Source: Knoellia sp. p5-6-4 (lineage in GTDB: Bacteria > Actinomycetota > Actinomycetes > Actinomycetales > Dermatophilaceae). Taken from it: a DNA stretch of 64,000 bases. Where the stretch lies: assembly GCF_029222705.1 (NCBI RefSeq), contig NZ_JARGZF010000001.1, positions 2,228,437 to 2,292,436 of the forward strand, given 5' to 3'. The notes below the pieces were generated by a model. The model searched no databases and was not told the origin of the DNA. It worked only from the letters and a program-made list of their open reading frames with translations. The position numbers and the translations under genes are program-made. This document shows, piece by piece, positions 16,955 to 25,050 of this stretch. Each line of letters starts with the position of its first letter. The stretch's first letter is position 1.

Positions 16955-16969
16955 GGCGGGACAGGGCGC
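16938..16969. terminator. Bidirectional terminator overlapping a stop codon
   Basis: 14-base arms (16938-16951, 16956-16969) with one mismatch. The 4-base loop TGAG contains the stop codon of the SDR gene. It separates two convergent operons. Confidence 0.7.
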
Positions 16970-16987
16970 GGTGGAGGGGATGGGCCG

Positions 16988-17752
16988 TCAGCGCGGCGGC
17001 ATCCGCAGGGCGCCGTCGAGGCGGATGACCTCACCGTTGAGCATGGGGTTGTCGACGATGTGGGCCACGAGGCTGGCGTACTCGTCGGGCGAGCCCAGGC
17101 GCGACGGATGCGGCACCTGCGCCTCGAGCACGGCCTTCACGTCACCCGGCAGGCCCGAGAGCATCGGCGTCTCGAACGTGCCCGGCGCCACGGTCATCAC
17201 GCGAATCGCCTTGTCCGCCAAGTCGCGAGCGGCGCTCAGGGTGAGGCCGACGACGCCACCCTTGCTCGCGGCATACGCGGCCTGGCCGATCTGGCCGTCG
17301 TAGGCGGCGATCGACGCGGTCATGACGATGACACCGCGGTCTCCGTCGACGGGCTCGTTGTCGAGCATCGCGGCGGCGGCGAGGCGAGCGACGTTGAACG
17401 TGCCCACGAGGTTGATGTCGATGACCGTCTTGAAGTCCTCCAGCGGCAGGGGTCCCCGCTTGCCGACGACCCGGCCGGGGGTGCCGACGCCGGCGCAGTT
17501 GACCGCGATCCGCAGGGTGCCCAGCTCGCGCGCGGCGTCGACGGCCGCCTGCACCTGCGCCTCGTCGCGCACGTCGGCCGGCACGAAGCGCACCCGGTCA
17601 CCCAGCTCCTCGGCGAGGTCCTTGCCGGGTGAGGACGGGAGGTCGAGGATGACGACCGCTGCTCCGAAGGCGTGCAGGCGGCGGGTCGTCGCCCCGCCGA
17701 GGCCTGACGCTCCACCGGTGACGAGTGCGACGGTGTTTTCGTTGATCTGCAA
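16988..17752 (-). CDS. 3-hydroxyacyl-CoA dehydrogenase type 2 (HSD10-like SDR)
   Basis: A 254-residue SDR resembling 17-beta-hydroxysteroid dehydrogenase type 10, which oxidises 3-hydroxyacyl-CoAs, including those from branched-chain amino acids. Motifs: [43 protein letters not shown] (the Cys variant of NNAG typical of the subfamily), [45 protein letters not shown] with catalytic Tyr and Lys, and [12 protein letters not shown]. It starts 6 bases after the acyl-CoA dehydrogenase stop, so both are one operon for adjacent steps of beta-oxidation. Confidence 0.88.
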   Translation of the reverse strand: MQINENTVALVTGGASGLGGATTRRLHAFGAAVVILDLPSSPGKDLAEELGDRVRFVPADVRDEAQVQAAVDAARELGTLRIAVNCAGVGTPGRVVGKRGPLPLEDFKTVIDINLVGTFNVARLAAAAMLDNEPVDGDRGVIVMTASIAAYDGQIGQAAYAASKGGVVGLTLSAARDLADKAIRVMTVAPGTFETPMLSGLPGDVKAVLEAQVPHPSRLGSPDEYASLVAHIVDNPMLNGEVIRLDGALRMPPR

Positions 17753-17758
17753 GAAGAT

Positions 17759-18928
17759 TCAGCCTTTCAGGAGCTGGCGGCTGATGACGAGCCGCTGGAT
17801 CTGGTTGGTGCCCTCGAAGATCTGGGTGACCTTCGCCTCGCGCATGAAGCGCTCGAGGGGGAAGTCCTGGGTGTAGCCGTAGCCGCCGAGCACCTGGACC
17901 GCGTCGGTGGTCACCTTCATGGCGGCGTCGGTGCAGATGAGCTTGGCGACGGCCGCCTCCTTGGAGAAGGTGCGTCCGGCGTCGCGCAGCCGCGCTGCGT
18001 GCAGGTAGGTCGCCCGAGCTGAGGTGACGGCGGCCTCCATGTCGGCCAGCAGGAACGCCAGCCCCTGGTGCTGGCCGATGGGCTTGCCGAACTGCTCGCG
18101 TTCGTTGGCGTAGGTGGCTGCTGCATCGAGCGCTGACTGTGCGAGACCCGTTGCAGCAGCGGCGATTCCGAGCCGCCCGGAGTCCAGTGCGGAGAGGGCG
18201 ATGGCCATGCCCTGCCCGCGCTGCCCGACGAGCCGGTCGGCGCCGACGGTGACGCCGTCGAAGTGCACCTCGCTCACGGTGTCGCAGTGCAGGCCCATCT
18301 TCCGTTCCGGCGTGCCGAAGGCCAGGCCCTGCGCGTCGCCGGGGACCACGAAGCAGGACAGCCCGCGCCCGCCGTCGTCCGACGTCCGCACGAACGAGGT
18401 GTAGAAGTCCGCGTGGCCGGCGTGCGAGATCCACGACTTGGTGCCCTTGATCCGGTATGCCGTGGGGCTGGCCTCGTCGTCCGGCGTCGCCCGGGTGGTC
18501 ATCGCTGCGACGTCGGAGCCGGCCGACCGCTCGGAGAGGCAGTAGGCGCCGAGCTGCTCGCCGGAGAGCATGCCCGGCAGCAGGGCCGCCTTCTGCTCGT
18601 CGGTGCCGAAGGTGGCGACCGGGTAGCAGGTGAGGCCGTGCACCGAGACGCCGACGGCCACGCTCATCCAGGCGGAGGCGATCTCCTCCACGACCTGGAG
18701 GTAGACCTCGTAGGGCTGGTCACCGCCGCCGAGCTCCTCGGGGTAGGGGAGCGAGAGGAGGCCGGCCCGGCCGAGGGTGCGGAACACCTCCGTCGGCAGG
18801 GCGGGCGTGGTGGCGGCCGCGCGCTCGGCCTCGTCGACCCGCGGCCGGAGCTCCTTGTCACAGATCTCACGGGTCAGGTCGATGAGGTCCTGGCCGTCCT
18901 CGGTGGGCATGATCCGTGTGGCTGGCAT
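17759..18928 (-). CDS. Acyl-CoA dehydrogenase
   Basis: A 389-residue flavoenzyme that introduces the alpha-beta double bond into an acyl-CoA. Typical motifs: AYCLSERSAGSDVAAMTTRA (FAD/substrate loop), KGTKSWISHAGHADFY, ERKMGLHCDTVSEVHFDGV, REQFGKPIGQHQGLAFLLADM, QVLGGYGYTQDFPLERFMREAK, and FEGTNQIQRLVISRQLL, whose Glu is the catalytic base of the short and branched chain groups. The next gene is a hydroxyacyl-CoA dehydrogenase type 2; together they suggest branched short-chain acyl-CoA breakdown. The ATG at 18928 follows TACCCT by 7 bases (leaderless), and a perfect 12-bp palindrome lies just upstream. Confidence 0.92.
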   Translation of the reverse strand: MPATRIMPTEDGQDLIDLTREICDKELRPRVDEAERAAATTPALPTEVFRTLGRAGLLSLPYPEELGGGDQPYEVYLQVVEEIASAWMSVAVGVSVHGLTCYPVATFGTDEQKAALLPGMLSGEQLGAYCLSERSAGSDVAAMTTRATPDDEASPTAYRIKGTKSWISHAGHADFYTSFVRTSDDGGRGLSCFVVPGDAQGLAFGTPERKMGLHCDTVSEVHFDGVTVGADRLVGQRGQGMAIALSALDSGRLGIAAAATGLAQSALDAAATYANEREQFGKPIGQHQGLAFLLADMEAAVTSARATYLHAARLRDAGRTFSKEAAVAKLICTDAAMKVTTDAVQVLGGYGYTQDFPLERFMREAKVTQIFEGTNQIQRLVISRQLLKG

Positions 18929-18935
18929 GGCGTCA

Positions 18936-18941
18936 AGGGTA
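18936..18941 (-). promoter_or_regulatory. -10 box for leaderless acyl-CoA dehydrogenase gene
   Basis: TACCCT on the minus strand, 7 bases before the ATG at 18928. Confidence 0.45.
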
Positions 18942-18945
18942 GTAG

Positions 18946-18957
18946 TAGGACGTCCTA
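18946..18957. promoter_or_regulatory. Perfect palindrome TAGGACGTCCTA, candidate operator
   Basis: A 12-bp perfect palindrome directly upstream of the proposed -10 box, inside the spacer between -35 and -10. This position fits a TetR-type or similar repressor responding to an acyl-CoA. The regulator is not encoded in the window. Confidence 0.55.
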
Positions 18958-18997
18958 GTTCCTGACGTCGGCGTGGACCGGGCGGCGCAGCCGGCGC

Positions 18998-20188
18998 CTA
19001 GACGCCGCGGCCGAAGCGCCGCCGGTAGTAGGAGTCGGCCCCGTAGAGGAAGAGGGCCGTGCCGACCGCCCATGCCAGGTTGGTCGTGAAGCCGATGAGG
19101 CCCGTGCCCAGGGCGAGGGCCCAGTTGAACTGACCCCGCAGGTCGCGCAGCAGCGCGATGTGCGCGACGGCGGCGACGACGAGCAGGGCGGACAGCACGC
19201 CGAGGGGGAACGCCGTCAGGACGGCCGCGGCCCCGGCGCCCAGGCCGAGCGCTACGACCAGCAGGACCCCGCCGAGCAGGGCAGGAGCCCGCCAGGTGCG
19301 GGCACCGAACGACACGTGGGCGCTCATGCCCCCGGCGCCGTGGCACACCGGCATCCCGGAGACCGCTCCCGCGAGCAGGTTGGTGGCCCCGAGGGTGCGC
19401 GCCAACCTCCCGGGTGTGACCTTCGCAGCCGCGTCGCCGAAGTAGCGGCGTGCGGCGTCGGCCGGTGCCAGGCAGGAGTTCGCGAAGGTCAGGGGCAGCT
19501 GGGGCAGCACGAGCAGCGTCGTGGCCGTCGCCAGGTCGGCCCAGCTGATGTCGGGCACCGTGATCGGGGATGGCCCGAGCTCGAGGGTCGTGTGCCGGGT
19601 CGCGACGACCGTGGCCACCACGAGCGCGAGCACGACGGAGGGGAGGATGAGGCGCTGTCGCCACAGCAGCAACCCGGCGCCGAGGGCGACGGCCAGGACG
19701 GCGGTCCACCCCGTCGGCAGCTGGTCGGCGAAGGAGGCGGGTGGGTGCACCACCAGCTCCCAGGCGATCCTCAGGAAGGTGAGTCCGACCGCGAGCTGAA
19801 CCCCGCGGATCACCGGGGTGGGGAACACCCGCGCCACCCGGTCGAGCAGGCCGCTGAGCCCGAGCACCAGGAAGACCGCGCCCATGACGAGCGCGCCGGC
19901 CGCGATCACGTCGGCCCCCGCCCCTGCGGCGATCGCGGCGGCGCCGAAGGCCTTGAGCGGCTGGACGGCCACGGGCAGGCGGTAGACGGTGGCGACGACG
20001 AGGTAGCCGACGGCGGCGGGCAGGAGCACCGCGGTGGCGGAGAGGTGGTTCGCCACGACCAGGGTCACCGCGATGGGCACGAGCACGCCGAGGTCGGCCA
20101 CCGCGCCCGACGCCTCACGCCACCAGGGGCTGCGGCCCCGCAGGCCGGTGGGGCCGGCCCCCGCCGGCGTCGACGGCAACGCGCTCAC
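18998..20188 (-). CDS. MOT1-type sulfate/molybdate transporter
   Basis: A 396-residue protein with about ten membrane segments. The pattern ASGAVADLGVLVPIAVTLV with PVAVQPLKAFGAAAIA near the N-terminus, and GMPVCHGAGGMSAHVSFGART at about residues 280-300, match the MOT1 group of the SulP-related transporters, known in algae and plants as high-affinity molybdate importers. The preceding gene encodes a protein with a molybdate-binding Mop (TOBE) domain and overlaps it by 4 bases (ATGA), so the two are made together. I infer molybdate uptake; sulfate or tungstate remain possible. No modABC genes are in the window. Confidence 0.83.
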   Translation of the reverse strand: MSALPSTPAGAGPTGLRGRSPWWREASGAVADLGVLVPIAVTLVVANHLSATAVLLPAAVGYLVVATVYRLPVAVQPLKAFGAAAIAAGAGADVIAAGALVMGAVFLVLGLSGLLDRVARVFPTPVIRGVQLAVGLTFLRIAWELVVHPPASFADQLPTGWTAVLAVALGAGLLLWRQRLILPSVVLALVVATVVATRHTTLELGPSPITVPDISWADLATATTLLVLPQLPLTFANSCLAPADAARRYFGDAAAKVTPGRLARTLGATNLLAGAVSGMPVCHGAGGMSAHVSFGARTWRAPALLGGVLLVVALGLGAGAAAVLTAFPLGVLSALLVVAAVAHIALLRDLRGQFNWALALGTGLIGFTTNLAWAVGTALFLYGADSYYRRRFGRGV

Positions 20189-20580
20189 GCGGGGACCCCG
20201 ACGATGACGTGGGTCGACTTGATGCTCGCCACCGCGACCTTGCCCACCTCGAGCCCGAGCTCGTCGACGGCCTCGGCCGACATGAGCGACACGATCCGGA
20301 ACGGCCCGGCCTGCAGCTCCACCTGCGCCATCACCCGGTCCTTGACGACGCGCGTGACGATGCCGCGCATCCGGTTGCGGGCCGACTCGTCGGCGACGCT
20401 CCCCACCGGCGCCGGGGTGGCGATCTCCTGCGCCACCGCGGCGAGCTCGGCCCCCTCGACGACCAAGCGGCCCGAGGTGTCGCGCTGCGCGGCGAGGCGG
20501 CCGGAGTCGACCATGCGGCGCACGGTGTCGTCTGAGACGCCCAGCAGGGCGGCGGCGTCGGAGATCCGCAGATGCGTCAT
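20185..20580 (-). CDS. Excisionase-type HTH regulator with molybdate-binding Mop/TOBE domain
   Basis: A 131-residue protein in two parts. Residues 1-50 are a MerR/excisionase-like DNA-binding domain (LRISDAAALLGVSDDTVRRMVDSGRL). Residues 65-131 are a Mop domain (RNRMRGIVTRVVKDRVMAQVELQAG, VSLMSAEAVDELGLEVGKVAVASIKSTHVIVG), with the SxKSTHVIV end that lines the molybdate pocket. It should sense molybdate or tungstate and control its own transcript with the MOT1 gene. It is leaderless (TATGAT-N6-ATG). A 14-bp direct repeat, one copy over the start codon and one over the promoter, is a candidate binding site. Confidence 0.85.
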   Translation of the reverse strand: MTHLRISDAAALLGVSDDTVRRMVDSGRLAAQRDTSGRLVVEGAELAAVAQEIATPAPVGSVADESARNRMRGIVTRVVKDRVMAQVELQAGPFRIVSLMSAEAVDELGLEVGKVAVASIKSTHVIVGVPA

Positions 20581-20610
20581 GGATCGATCATAGACGCCGC
20601 AGATGCGTCA
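20566..20610. repeat. Direct repeat CCGCAGATGCGTCA flanking promoter and start of the Mop regulator
   Basis: Two perfect 14-base copies, 20566-20579 and 20597-20610, with start points 31 bases (three helical turns) apart. One covers the first codons, the other lies upstream of the -10 box. They are candidate operators for autoregulation. Confidence 0.6.
20587..20592 (-). promoter_or_regulatory. -10 box for leaderless Mop regulator
   Basis: TATGAT on the minus strand, 6 bases before the ATG at 20580, the same layout as gabT. Confidence 0.65.
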
Positions 20611-20633
20611 AACCGCGGGTCGTCGCGGAAGGG

Positions 20634-21506
20634 TCAGCGGGGCTGGACCGGCTCCAGCCGAGGGCGCTTGGCCACCACAGCGTCGCCCGACGACTCGCCC
20701 CTCAGCCGGCGCTGCACCCAGGGTGCGAGGTGCTGTCGGGCCCAGGCGGCGTTCGCGGCGGCCCACTCACGGCGGCTCAGCACCGGCGCGTCGGGCAGCG
20801 GCGTCGTCCAGTCGGCCCGGTCGGTGCGGTGCCCCAGCGCCGACAGCGCGCTCAGGGCGACCCGGCGGTGGCCCTCGCTGGTCATGTGGATCCGGTCCTC
20901 GGCCCACATCCGCCAGTCGCGCAGCGCGTGCATCCCCCACTGGTTGATGACGTAGCACCCGCGCCGCTGGGCGATGCTGAAGATATTGGCCGTGTGGATG
21001 GCGTGCCGTCCGCGCAGGTGCCGGATCAGGGGCGCGTCGGCAGGGTCGACCGGCGTCGCCAGCAGCACGTCGGCACCGGCCTCCTGGATGCGCACGACGG
21101 CGTCCTCGAGCCGTGCTGCGATGGCGTCGAGGTCGGCCCTCGGGCGCAGGATGTCGTTGCCGCCGCCGACCATCGAGACCAGGTCCGGGCCGAGCGCGAG
21201 GGCGGCGTCGAGCTGGGGCCCGGTCACGTCCGCGAGCAGCCGTCCCCGGACGGCGAGGTTGGCATAGGCGAAGTCGTGCCCGGCCTCCCGGGCCAGCAGG
21301 GCCAGGTGCTCCGCCAGCCGGTCGGCCCAGCCGATGTAGCGACCCGCCTCCGCAGGGTTCGGGTCGGACATCCCCTCGGTGAACGAGTCGCCGATCGCGA
21401 TGTAGCGCCGCCACGTCCGCCCGGCCTCGGGCAGGTGGGTGGCCTCGGGCAGCTCGGTGCCGGTGCCGGCAGGCTCGTCGCGGCGCGCGTCGGTCCGGTC
21501 GGTCAC
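20634..21506 (-). CDS. SGNH/GDSL hydrolase
   Basis: A 290-residue esterase/lipase-type hydrolase. Block I is [14 protein letters not shown] with the catalytic Ser, block II has the Gly in NLAVRGRL, block III is GGGNDILRP with the oxyanion Asn, and block V is [14 protein letters not shown] with the catalytic Asp-x-x-His. There is no signal peptide, so it is probably cytosolic. It has an extra C-terminal ~60 residues ([17 protein letters not shown]) common in actinobacterial members. The GTG at 21506 overlaps the ung stop as GTGA, so translation is coupled to ung. The link to base excision repair is unlikely to be functional. Confidence 0.85.
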   Translation of the reverse strand: MTDRTDARRDEPAGTGTELPEATHLPEAGRTWRRYIAIGDSFTEGMSDPNPAEAGRYIGWADRLAEHLALLAREAGHDFAYANLAVRGRLLADVTGPQLDAALALGPDLVSMVGGGNDILRPRADLDAIAARLEDAVVRIQEAGADVLLATPVDPADAPLIRHLRGRHAIHTANIFSIAQRRGCYVINQWGMHALRDWRMWAEDRIHMTSEGHRRVALSALSALGHRTDRADWTTPLPDAPVLSRREWAAANAAWARQHLAPWVQRRLRGESSGDAVVAKRPRLEPVQPR

Positions 21507-22180
21507 GGCAGGCTCCAGTCGATCGGGTCGGCCCCCTGGAGGCGGAGCAGCTCGTTGGCCCGGCTGAAGGGCCGGGAGCCGAAGAAGCCCGAGCGCGCCG
21601 ACAGCGGCGACGGGTGGGGGCTCTCGATGCACGGGATCCCACCGAGGTGGGGCACCAGGTTGCGGGCATCGCGTCCCCACAGGATGGCGACCAGGGGGCC
21701 GCCCCGCTCCACCAGGGCGGAGATCGCCCGCGCGGTCACCGACTCCCAGCCCCTGCCGCGGTGGCTGGCGGGCGCGCCGGGGCGCACGGTCAGGACCCGG
21801 TTGAGCAACAGCACGCCGCGGTCCGCCCAGGGCGAGAGGTCACCGGTCGTCGGCTGGGGGACGTCGAGGTCGGTGGACAGCTCGGTGTAGATGTTCTGCA
21901 GGCTGCGGGGGAGGGGGCGCACGTCCGGCGCGACCGAGAACGACAGCCCGACCGCGTGGCCCGGGGTGGGGTAGGGGTCCTGGCCCACGATGAGCACCCG
22001 CACGTCCTCGAGCGGCTTCTCGAAGGCGCGCAGCACATGTCCTCCCGCCGGGAGGTAGCTGCGTCCCGCGGCGAGCTCCTCTCGCAGGAACGCGCCGAGC
22101 CCGGCGATGGTCTGGGCCACCGGCTCCAGCGCGGTTGCCCAGCTCGGGTGCACGGTGTCGGCCAGGGTGGGGGTGGGCAT
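21503..22180 (-). CDS. ung: Uracil-DNA glycosylase, family 1
   Basis: A 225-residue repair enzyme that excises uracil from DNA. All family 1 motifs are present: [18 protein letters not shown] with the water-activating Asp (about residue 68), [14 protein letters not shown] with the Asn that reads uracil, [11 protein letters not shown], and HPSPLSA with the catalytic His and the minor-groove Leu. The length matches E. coli Ung. The start at 22180 follows TAACTT by 6 bases, so the message is probably leaderless. Confidence 0.96.
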   Translation of the reverse strand: MPTPTLADTVHPSWATALEPVAQTIAGLGAFLREELAAGRSYLPAGGHVLRAFEKPLEDVRVLIVGQDPYPTPGHAVGLSFSVAPDVRPLPRSLQNIYTELSTDLDVPQPTTGDLSPWADRGVLLLNRVLTVRPGAPASHRGRGWESVTARAISALVERGGPLVAILWGRDARNLVPHLGGIPCIESPHPSPLSARSGFFGSRPFSRANELLRLQGADPIDWSLP

Positions 22181-22186
22181 GGCACC

Positions 22187-22192
22187 AAGTTA
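22187..22192 (-). promoter_or_regulatory. -10 box for leaderless ung
   Basis: TAACTT on the minus strand, 6 bases before the ATG at 22180. Confidence 0.5.
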
Positions 22193-22220
22193 GACCGCCC
22201 GCGTGCGCCGCCACCGGGGG

Positions 22221-22250
22221 GTGTGCCATGTGGCCGGCCACGCGGCACAC
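22221..22250. promoter_or_regulatory. Near-perfect 30-bp palindrome upstream of ung
   Basis: GTGTGCC-AT-GTGGCC meets GGCCAC-GC-GGCACAC; only the AT/GC pair breaks symmetry. It lies 29-58 bases before the -10 box of ung and downstream of arsR, so it could be an operator or part of a terminator. Confidence 0.45.
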
Positions 22251-22270
22251 CGCCCGTCGGGAGGCGGGCG
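22251..22270 (-). terminator. Hairpin after arsR-type gene
   Basis: CGCCCG (22251-22256) pairs with CGGGCG (22265-22270), 8 bases beyond the arsR stop. Confidence 0.45.
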
Positions 22271-22278
22271 GGGGCGGG

Positions 22279-22593
22279 TCAGCGGAAGATCGCGGCCACG
22301 TCGTCGAGGCGCTCGGGCACCAGGCGGAACCAGGCCCAGGTGCCCCGGCGCTCGCGGTGGAGCAGCCCCGCGTCGGTGAGGACTCTCAGGTGGTGGCTGA
22401 CCGTGGGCTGCGAGAGCCCCACTGCGGCGGTCAGGTCACAGACGCACGCCTCGCTGCCCTCGGCGCTGCGGATGATGCTCAGCAGCTGCAGGCGCACCGG
22501 GTCGGCCACGGCCTTGAGCAGGGCTGCCGTCGCCTCGGCCTCCGCCCGCTGCAACGGGCGGTCGAGGGGGTGGTCGACGGAGGTGGTGGCCAT
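22279..22593 (-). CDS. ArsR-family transcriptional repressor
   Basis: A 104-residue winged-helix repressor. It shows KAVADPVRLQLLSIIRSAEG, then EACVCDLTAAVGLSQPTVSHHLRVLTDAGLLHRERRG, where the Cys-Val-Cys before DL is the classic arsenite or metal site of ArsR-type sensors and SQPTVSHHL is the recognition helix. The end, AWFRLVPERLDDVAAIFR, completes the wing and dimer helix. It is divergent from the HAD phosphatase, with both leaderless -10 boxes inside 56 bases, so it could control both. No arsenic or cadmium resistance gene is nearby, so the ligand is open. Confidence 0.9.
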   Translation of the reverse strand: MATTSVDHPLDRPLQRAEAEATAALLKAVADPVRLQLLSIIRSAEGSEACVCDLTAAVGLSQPTVSHHLRVLTDAGLLHRERRGTWAWFRLVPERLDDVAAIFR

Positions 22594-22600
22594 TGCATCG

Positions 22601-22606
22601 AGGCTA
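22601..22606 (-). promoter_or_regulatory. -10 box for leaderless arsR-type gene
   Basis: TAGCCT on the minus strand, 7 bases before the ATG at 22593. Confidence 0.5.
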
Positions 22607-22636
22607 GTCGATGAGCGGTGGCCGGGTGCCTCGATC

Positions 22637-22642
22637 TAGGGT
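22637..22642 (+). promoter_or_regulatory. -10 box for leaderless HAD gene
   Basis: TAGGGT, 7 bases before the GTG at 22650; it decides that start over the upstream in-frame ATG. Confidence 0.5.
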
Positions 22643-22649
22643 TCACGGC

Positions 22650-23324
22650 GTGAGCTCCCTGCGCTGGCCGGTCGTCCTCTTCGACCTCGACGGCACCCTC
22701 GCCGACACCATCGGCCTCATCGTCGCGTCCTACAACCACGCGTTCCGCACCGTGATGGGCACCGAGCGCGACGAGGCGGAGATTCGCTCGTGGATCGGGC
22801 GACCGCTGGTCGAGAGCTTCGCCGCCGTTGCGCCGGAGCACGCCGAGGAGCTCGACCGGGTGTACCGCGAGTGGAACATCGCCAACACCGAGCGGCTCCT
22901 GCGGGCCTACCCCGGAGTGAGCGCGCTGCTCACCGACCTCGACCACGCCGGTGCTCGCACCGGCGTGGTGACGTCGAAGCGCCGCGAGACCGCCCTGCTG
23001 GCGATGCGCGGCGTGGGCATCGAGGGACTGGTGCCCCTGCTGGCGACCCTCGAGGACACCGAGCGGCACAAGCCGCTGCCGGACCCGCTCCTGCACGGGA
23101 TGCGTGCGCTCGGTGCCGAGCCGGCGGAGTGCGTCTACGTCGGCGACGCCGCCGTGGACGTGGCCGCGGCCCGGGCGGCGGGCATGGCGGCCATCGGGGT
23201 CTCGTGGGGAGCGGTCGACGCGGCGGCGCTGGAGGCCGCCGGGCCCGATGCCGTGGTCGACACGGTGGAGGGGCTGCGCGCGGTGGTCGGGCTGCCCGCT
23301 TCCGCGCTCATCCCGCGGGGGTGA
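22650..23324 (+). CDS. HAD hydrolase, phosphoglycolate-phosphatase-like
   Basis: A 224-residue HAD subfamily IA phosphatase. Motif I is VLFDLDGTLADT with the nucleophile Asp and acid Asp, motif II is the Thr-Ser of GVVTSKRRE, motif III the Lys of HKPLPDPLL, and motif IV VYVGDAAVDVAAARAAGM. The alpha-helical cap (SYNHAFRTVMG to YPGVSALL) is of the type found in Gph and pyrophosphatase PpaX. The substrate is uncertain. It is leaderless from GTG 22650. It is divergent from the ArsR gene, with an exporter starting 35 bases downstream. Confidence 0.87.
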   Translation: MSSLRWPVVLFDLDGTLADTIGLIVASYNHAFRTVMGTERDEAEIRSWIGRPLVESFAAVAPEHAEELDRVYREWNIANTERLLRAYPGVSALLTDLDHAGARTGVVTSKRRETALLAMRGVGIEGLVPLLATLEDTERHKPLPDPLLHGMRALGAEPAECVYVGDAAVDVAAARAAGMAAIGVSWGAVDAAALEAAGPDAVVDTVEGLRAVVGLPASALIPRG

Positions 23325-23358
23325 TCCCCGGCGCCGGACAGGCACCCACTGTGGTGGG

Positions 23359-25050
23359 GTGAGCTCCGCGAGCGCGCCTTCACCGGCTCCCTCCGTGGCG
23401 GCCGCCGCCGCCGGGACGGTGCTGCTCACCCTGTCGTCGGCCCAGTTCCTCATGACCCTCGACAGCTCGGTCATGAACGTGTCCATCTCCACCGTGGCCG
23501 AAGATGTCGGCACGACGGTGACCGGCATCCAGACCGCCATCACCCTCTACACGCTGGTCATGGCCTCCCTGATGATCACGGGCGGCAAGATCGGCGAGAT
23601 CCTCGGCCGCAAGAAGGCGTTCGCGATCGGCTGTGTCGTCTACGGCGCCGGGTCACTCACGACCTCCCTCGCGCCCAGCCTGACCGTGCTGATCATCGGG
23701 TGGTCGCTGCTGGAGGGCATGGGTGCAGCGCTCATCATGCCTGCGATCGTCGCGCTCGTGGCGAGCAACTTCGGGCGTTCCGAGCGCCCGCGGGCCTACG
23801 GCCTGGTCGCGGCGTCCGGTGCCGTCGCAGTGGCAGCCGGACCCCTCATCGGTGGGCTCATGACGACGTACGCCTCATGGCGGTGGGTCTTCGCCGGCGA
23901 GGTGCTCATCGTGCTCGTCATCCTGGTGCTCACCCGCCGCATGGCGGACGTGCCGCCTTCCCCGGAGGTGCAGCTCGACCTCGTGGGCACGGCGCTGTCG
24001 GCGACCGGTCTGGGCCTCGTTGTGTACGGCATCCTTCGCTCCGGGTCCTGGGGCCTGGTCAACCCCAAGCCCGGCGCGCCCGTCTGGCTGGGCACCTCCC
24101 CGGTGGTCTGGCTCGTTCTGGGCGGCGGGCTGGTGCTGTGGTTCTTCCTGGCCTGGGAGCGCCGGCGGCTGGCCGCCGGGAAGGCCGCGCTCATCGACCC
24201 GGGCATGCTCCGCAACCGTCTCCTGCGAGGAGGGCTCACCTCCTTCTTCCTCCAGTACCTGCTCCAGGCTGGGCTGTTCTTCTGCGTGCCGCTGTTCCTC
24301 TCGGTGGCCCTGGGCCTGTCCGCCGTCGCCACGGGGGTGCGGATCCTCCCCCTCTCGGTCACGCTGCTGGCTGCCGCAGTGGGCATCCCGAGGTTCTTCC
24401 CCAACGCCTCGCCCCGCCGAGTGGTCCGCATCGGTTTCCTCCTGCTCTTTGCCGGGATCGCCACGTTGGTGGGGGCCCTGGAGCTCGGGGCGGGTCCCGA
24501 GGTCGTCACCGCGCCGCTGCTGCTCGCTGGACTGGGGATCGGGGCGCTCGCGTCCCAGCTCGGCAGCGTCACCGTCTCCTCGGTGCCCGACGAGCAGAGC
24601 GCCGAGATCGGCGGCCTGCAGAACACCGTGACCAACCTCGGCGCCTCCATCGGCACGGCGCTGGCCGGTGCCGTGCTCATCTCGGCGCTGACGACCTCGT
24701 TCTTCAACGACATCCAGGGCAACCCCGCGATCCCCGAAGACCTGTCGTCGCAGGCTCAGGTCGAGCTGTCGGCCGGTGTGCCGTTCGTCTCCGACGCCCA
24801 GCTCGAGAGCGGGCTCGAGGACGCCGGTGTCGACCCGCAGACGTCGCAGGCCGTCATGGAGGACAACTCGGCGGCTCGACTAGCCGGCCTTCGGGCCGCG
24901 CTGTTCGCCCTGTCCCTGATCGCCCTGTCGGCCCTCTTCCTCACGGGCGGGATCCCGACGCGGCAGCCGGGGGCCGAGGGTGTCGTCGACGGCGGGGACC
25001 GCATGCCCGCCCCGTCCGCCGACGACGGCCCGGCCGGCCTCGCCCGCTGA
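23359..25050 (+). CDS. DHA2 family (EmrB/QacA) drug exporter
   Basis: A 563-residue MFS protein with about 14 membrane segments. Typical DHA2 motifs are LMTLDSSVMNVSISTVAEDVG in helix 1 (motif D1), GKIGEILGRKKAF (motif A), and the motif C-like SGAVAVAAGPLIGGLMTTYASWRWVFAGE. An extracytoplasmic loop of about 80 residues (FFNDIQGNPAIPEDLSSQAQ to TSQAVMEDNSAA) lies before the last helix. The GTG start at 23359 is preceded by CACTGT-N6, a weak leaderless arrangement. The last 171 bases overlap the convergent YihY gene on the other strand. Confidence 0.88.
   Translation: MSSASAPSPAPSVAAAAAGTVLLTLSSAQFLMTLDSSVMNVSISTVAEDVGTTVTGIQTAITLYTLVMASLMITGGKIGEILGRKKAFAIGCVVYGAGSLTTSLAPSLTVLIIGWSLLEGMGAALIMPAIVALVASNFGRSERPRAYGLVAASGAVAVAAGPLIGGLMTTYASWRWVFAGEVLIVLVILVLTRRMADVPPSPEVQLDLVGTALSATGLGLVVYGILRSGSWGLVNPKPGAPVWLGTSPVVWLVLGGGLVLWFFLAWERRRLAAGKAALIDPGMLRNRLLRGGLTSFFLQYLLQAGLFFCVPLFLSVALGLSAVATGVRILPLSVTLLAAAVGIPRFFPNASPRRVVRIGFLLLFAGIATLVGALELGAGPEVVTAPLLLAGLGIGALASQLGSVTVSSVPDEQSAEIGGLQNTVTNLGASIGTALAGAVLISALTTSFFNDIQGNPAIPEDLSSQAQVELSAGVPFVSDAQLESGLEDAGVDPQTSQAVMEDNSAARLAGLRAALFALSLIALSALFLTGGIPTRQPGAEGVVDGGDRMPAPSADDGPAGLAR

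Noticed and set aside
22279..22593. Arsenic resistance operon
   Set aside because: Only the repressor is present; no arsenate reductase, efflux pump or methyltransferase lies near it.
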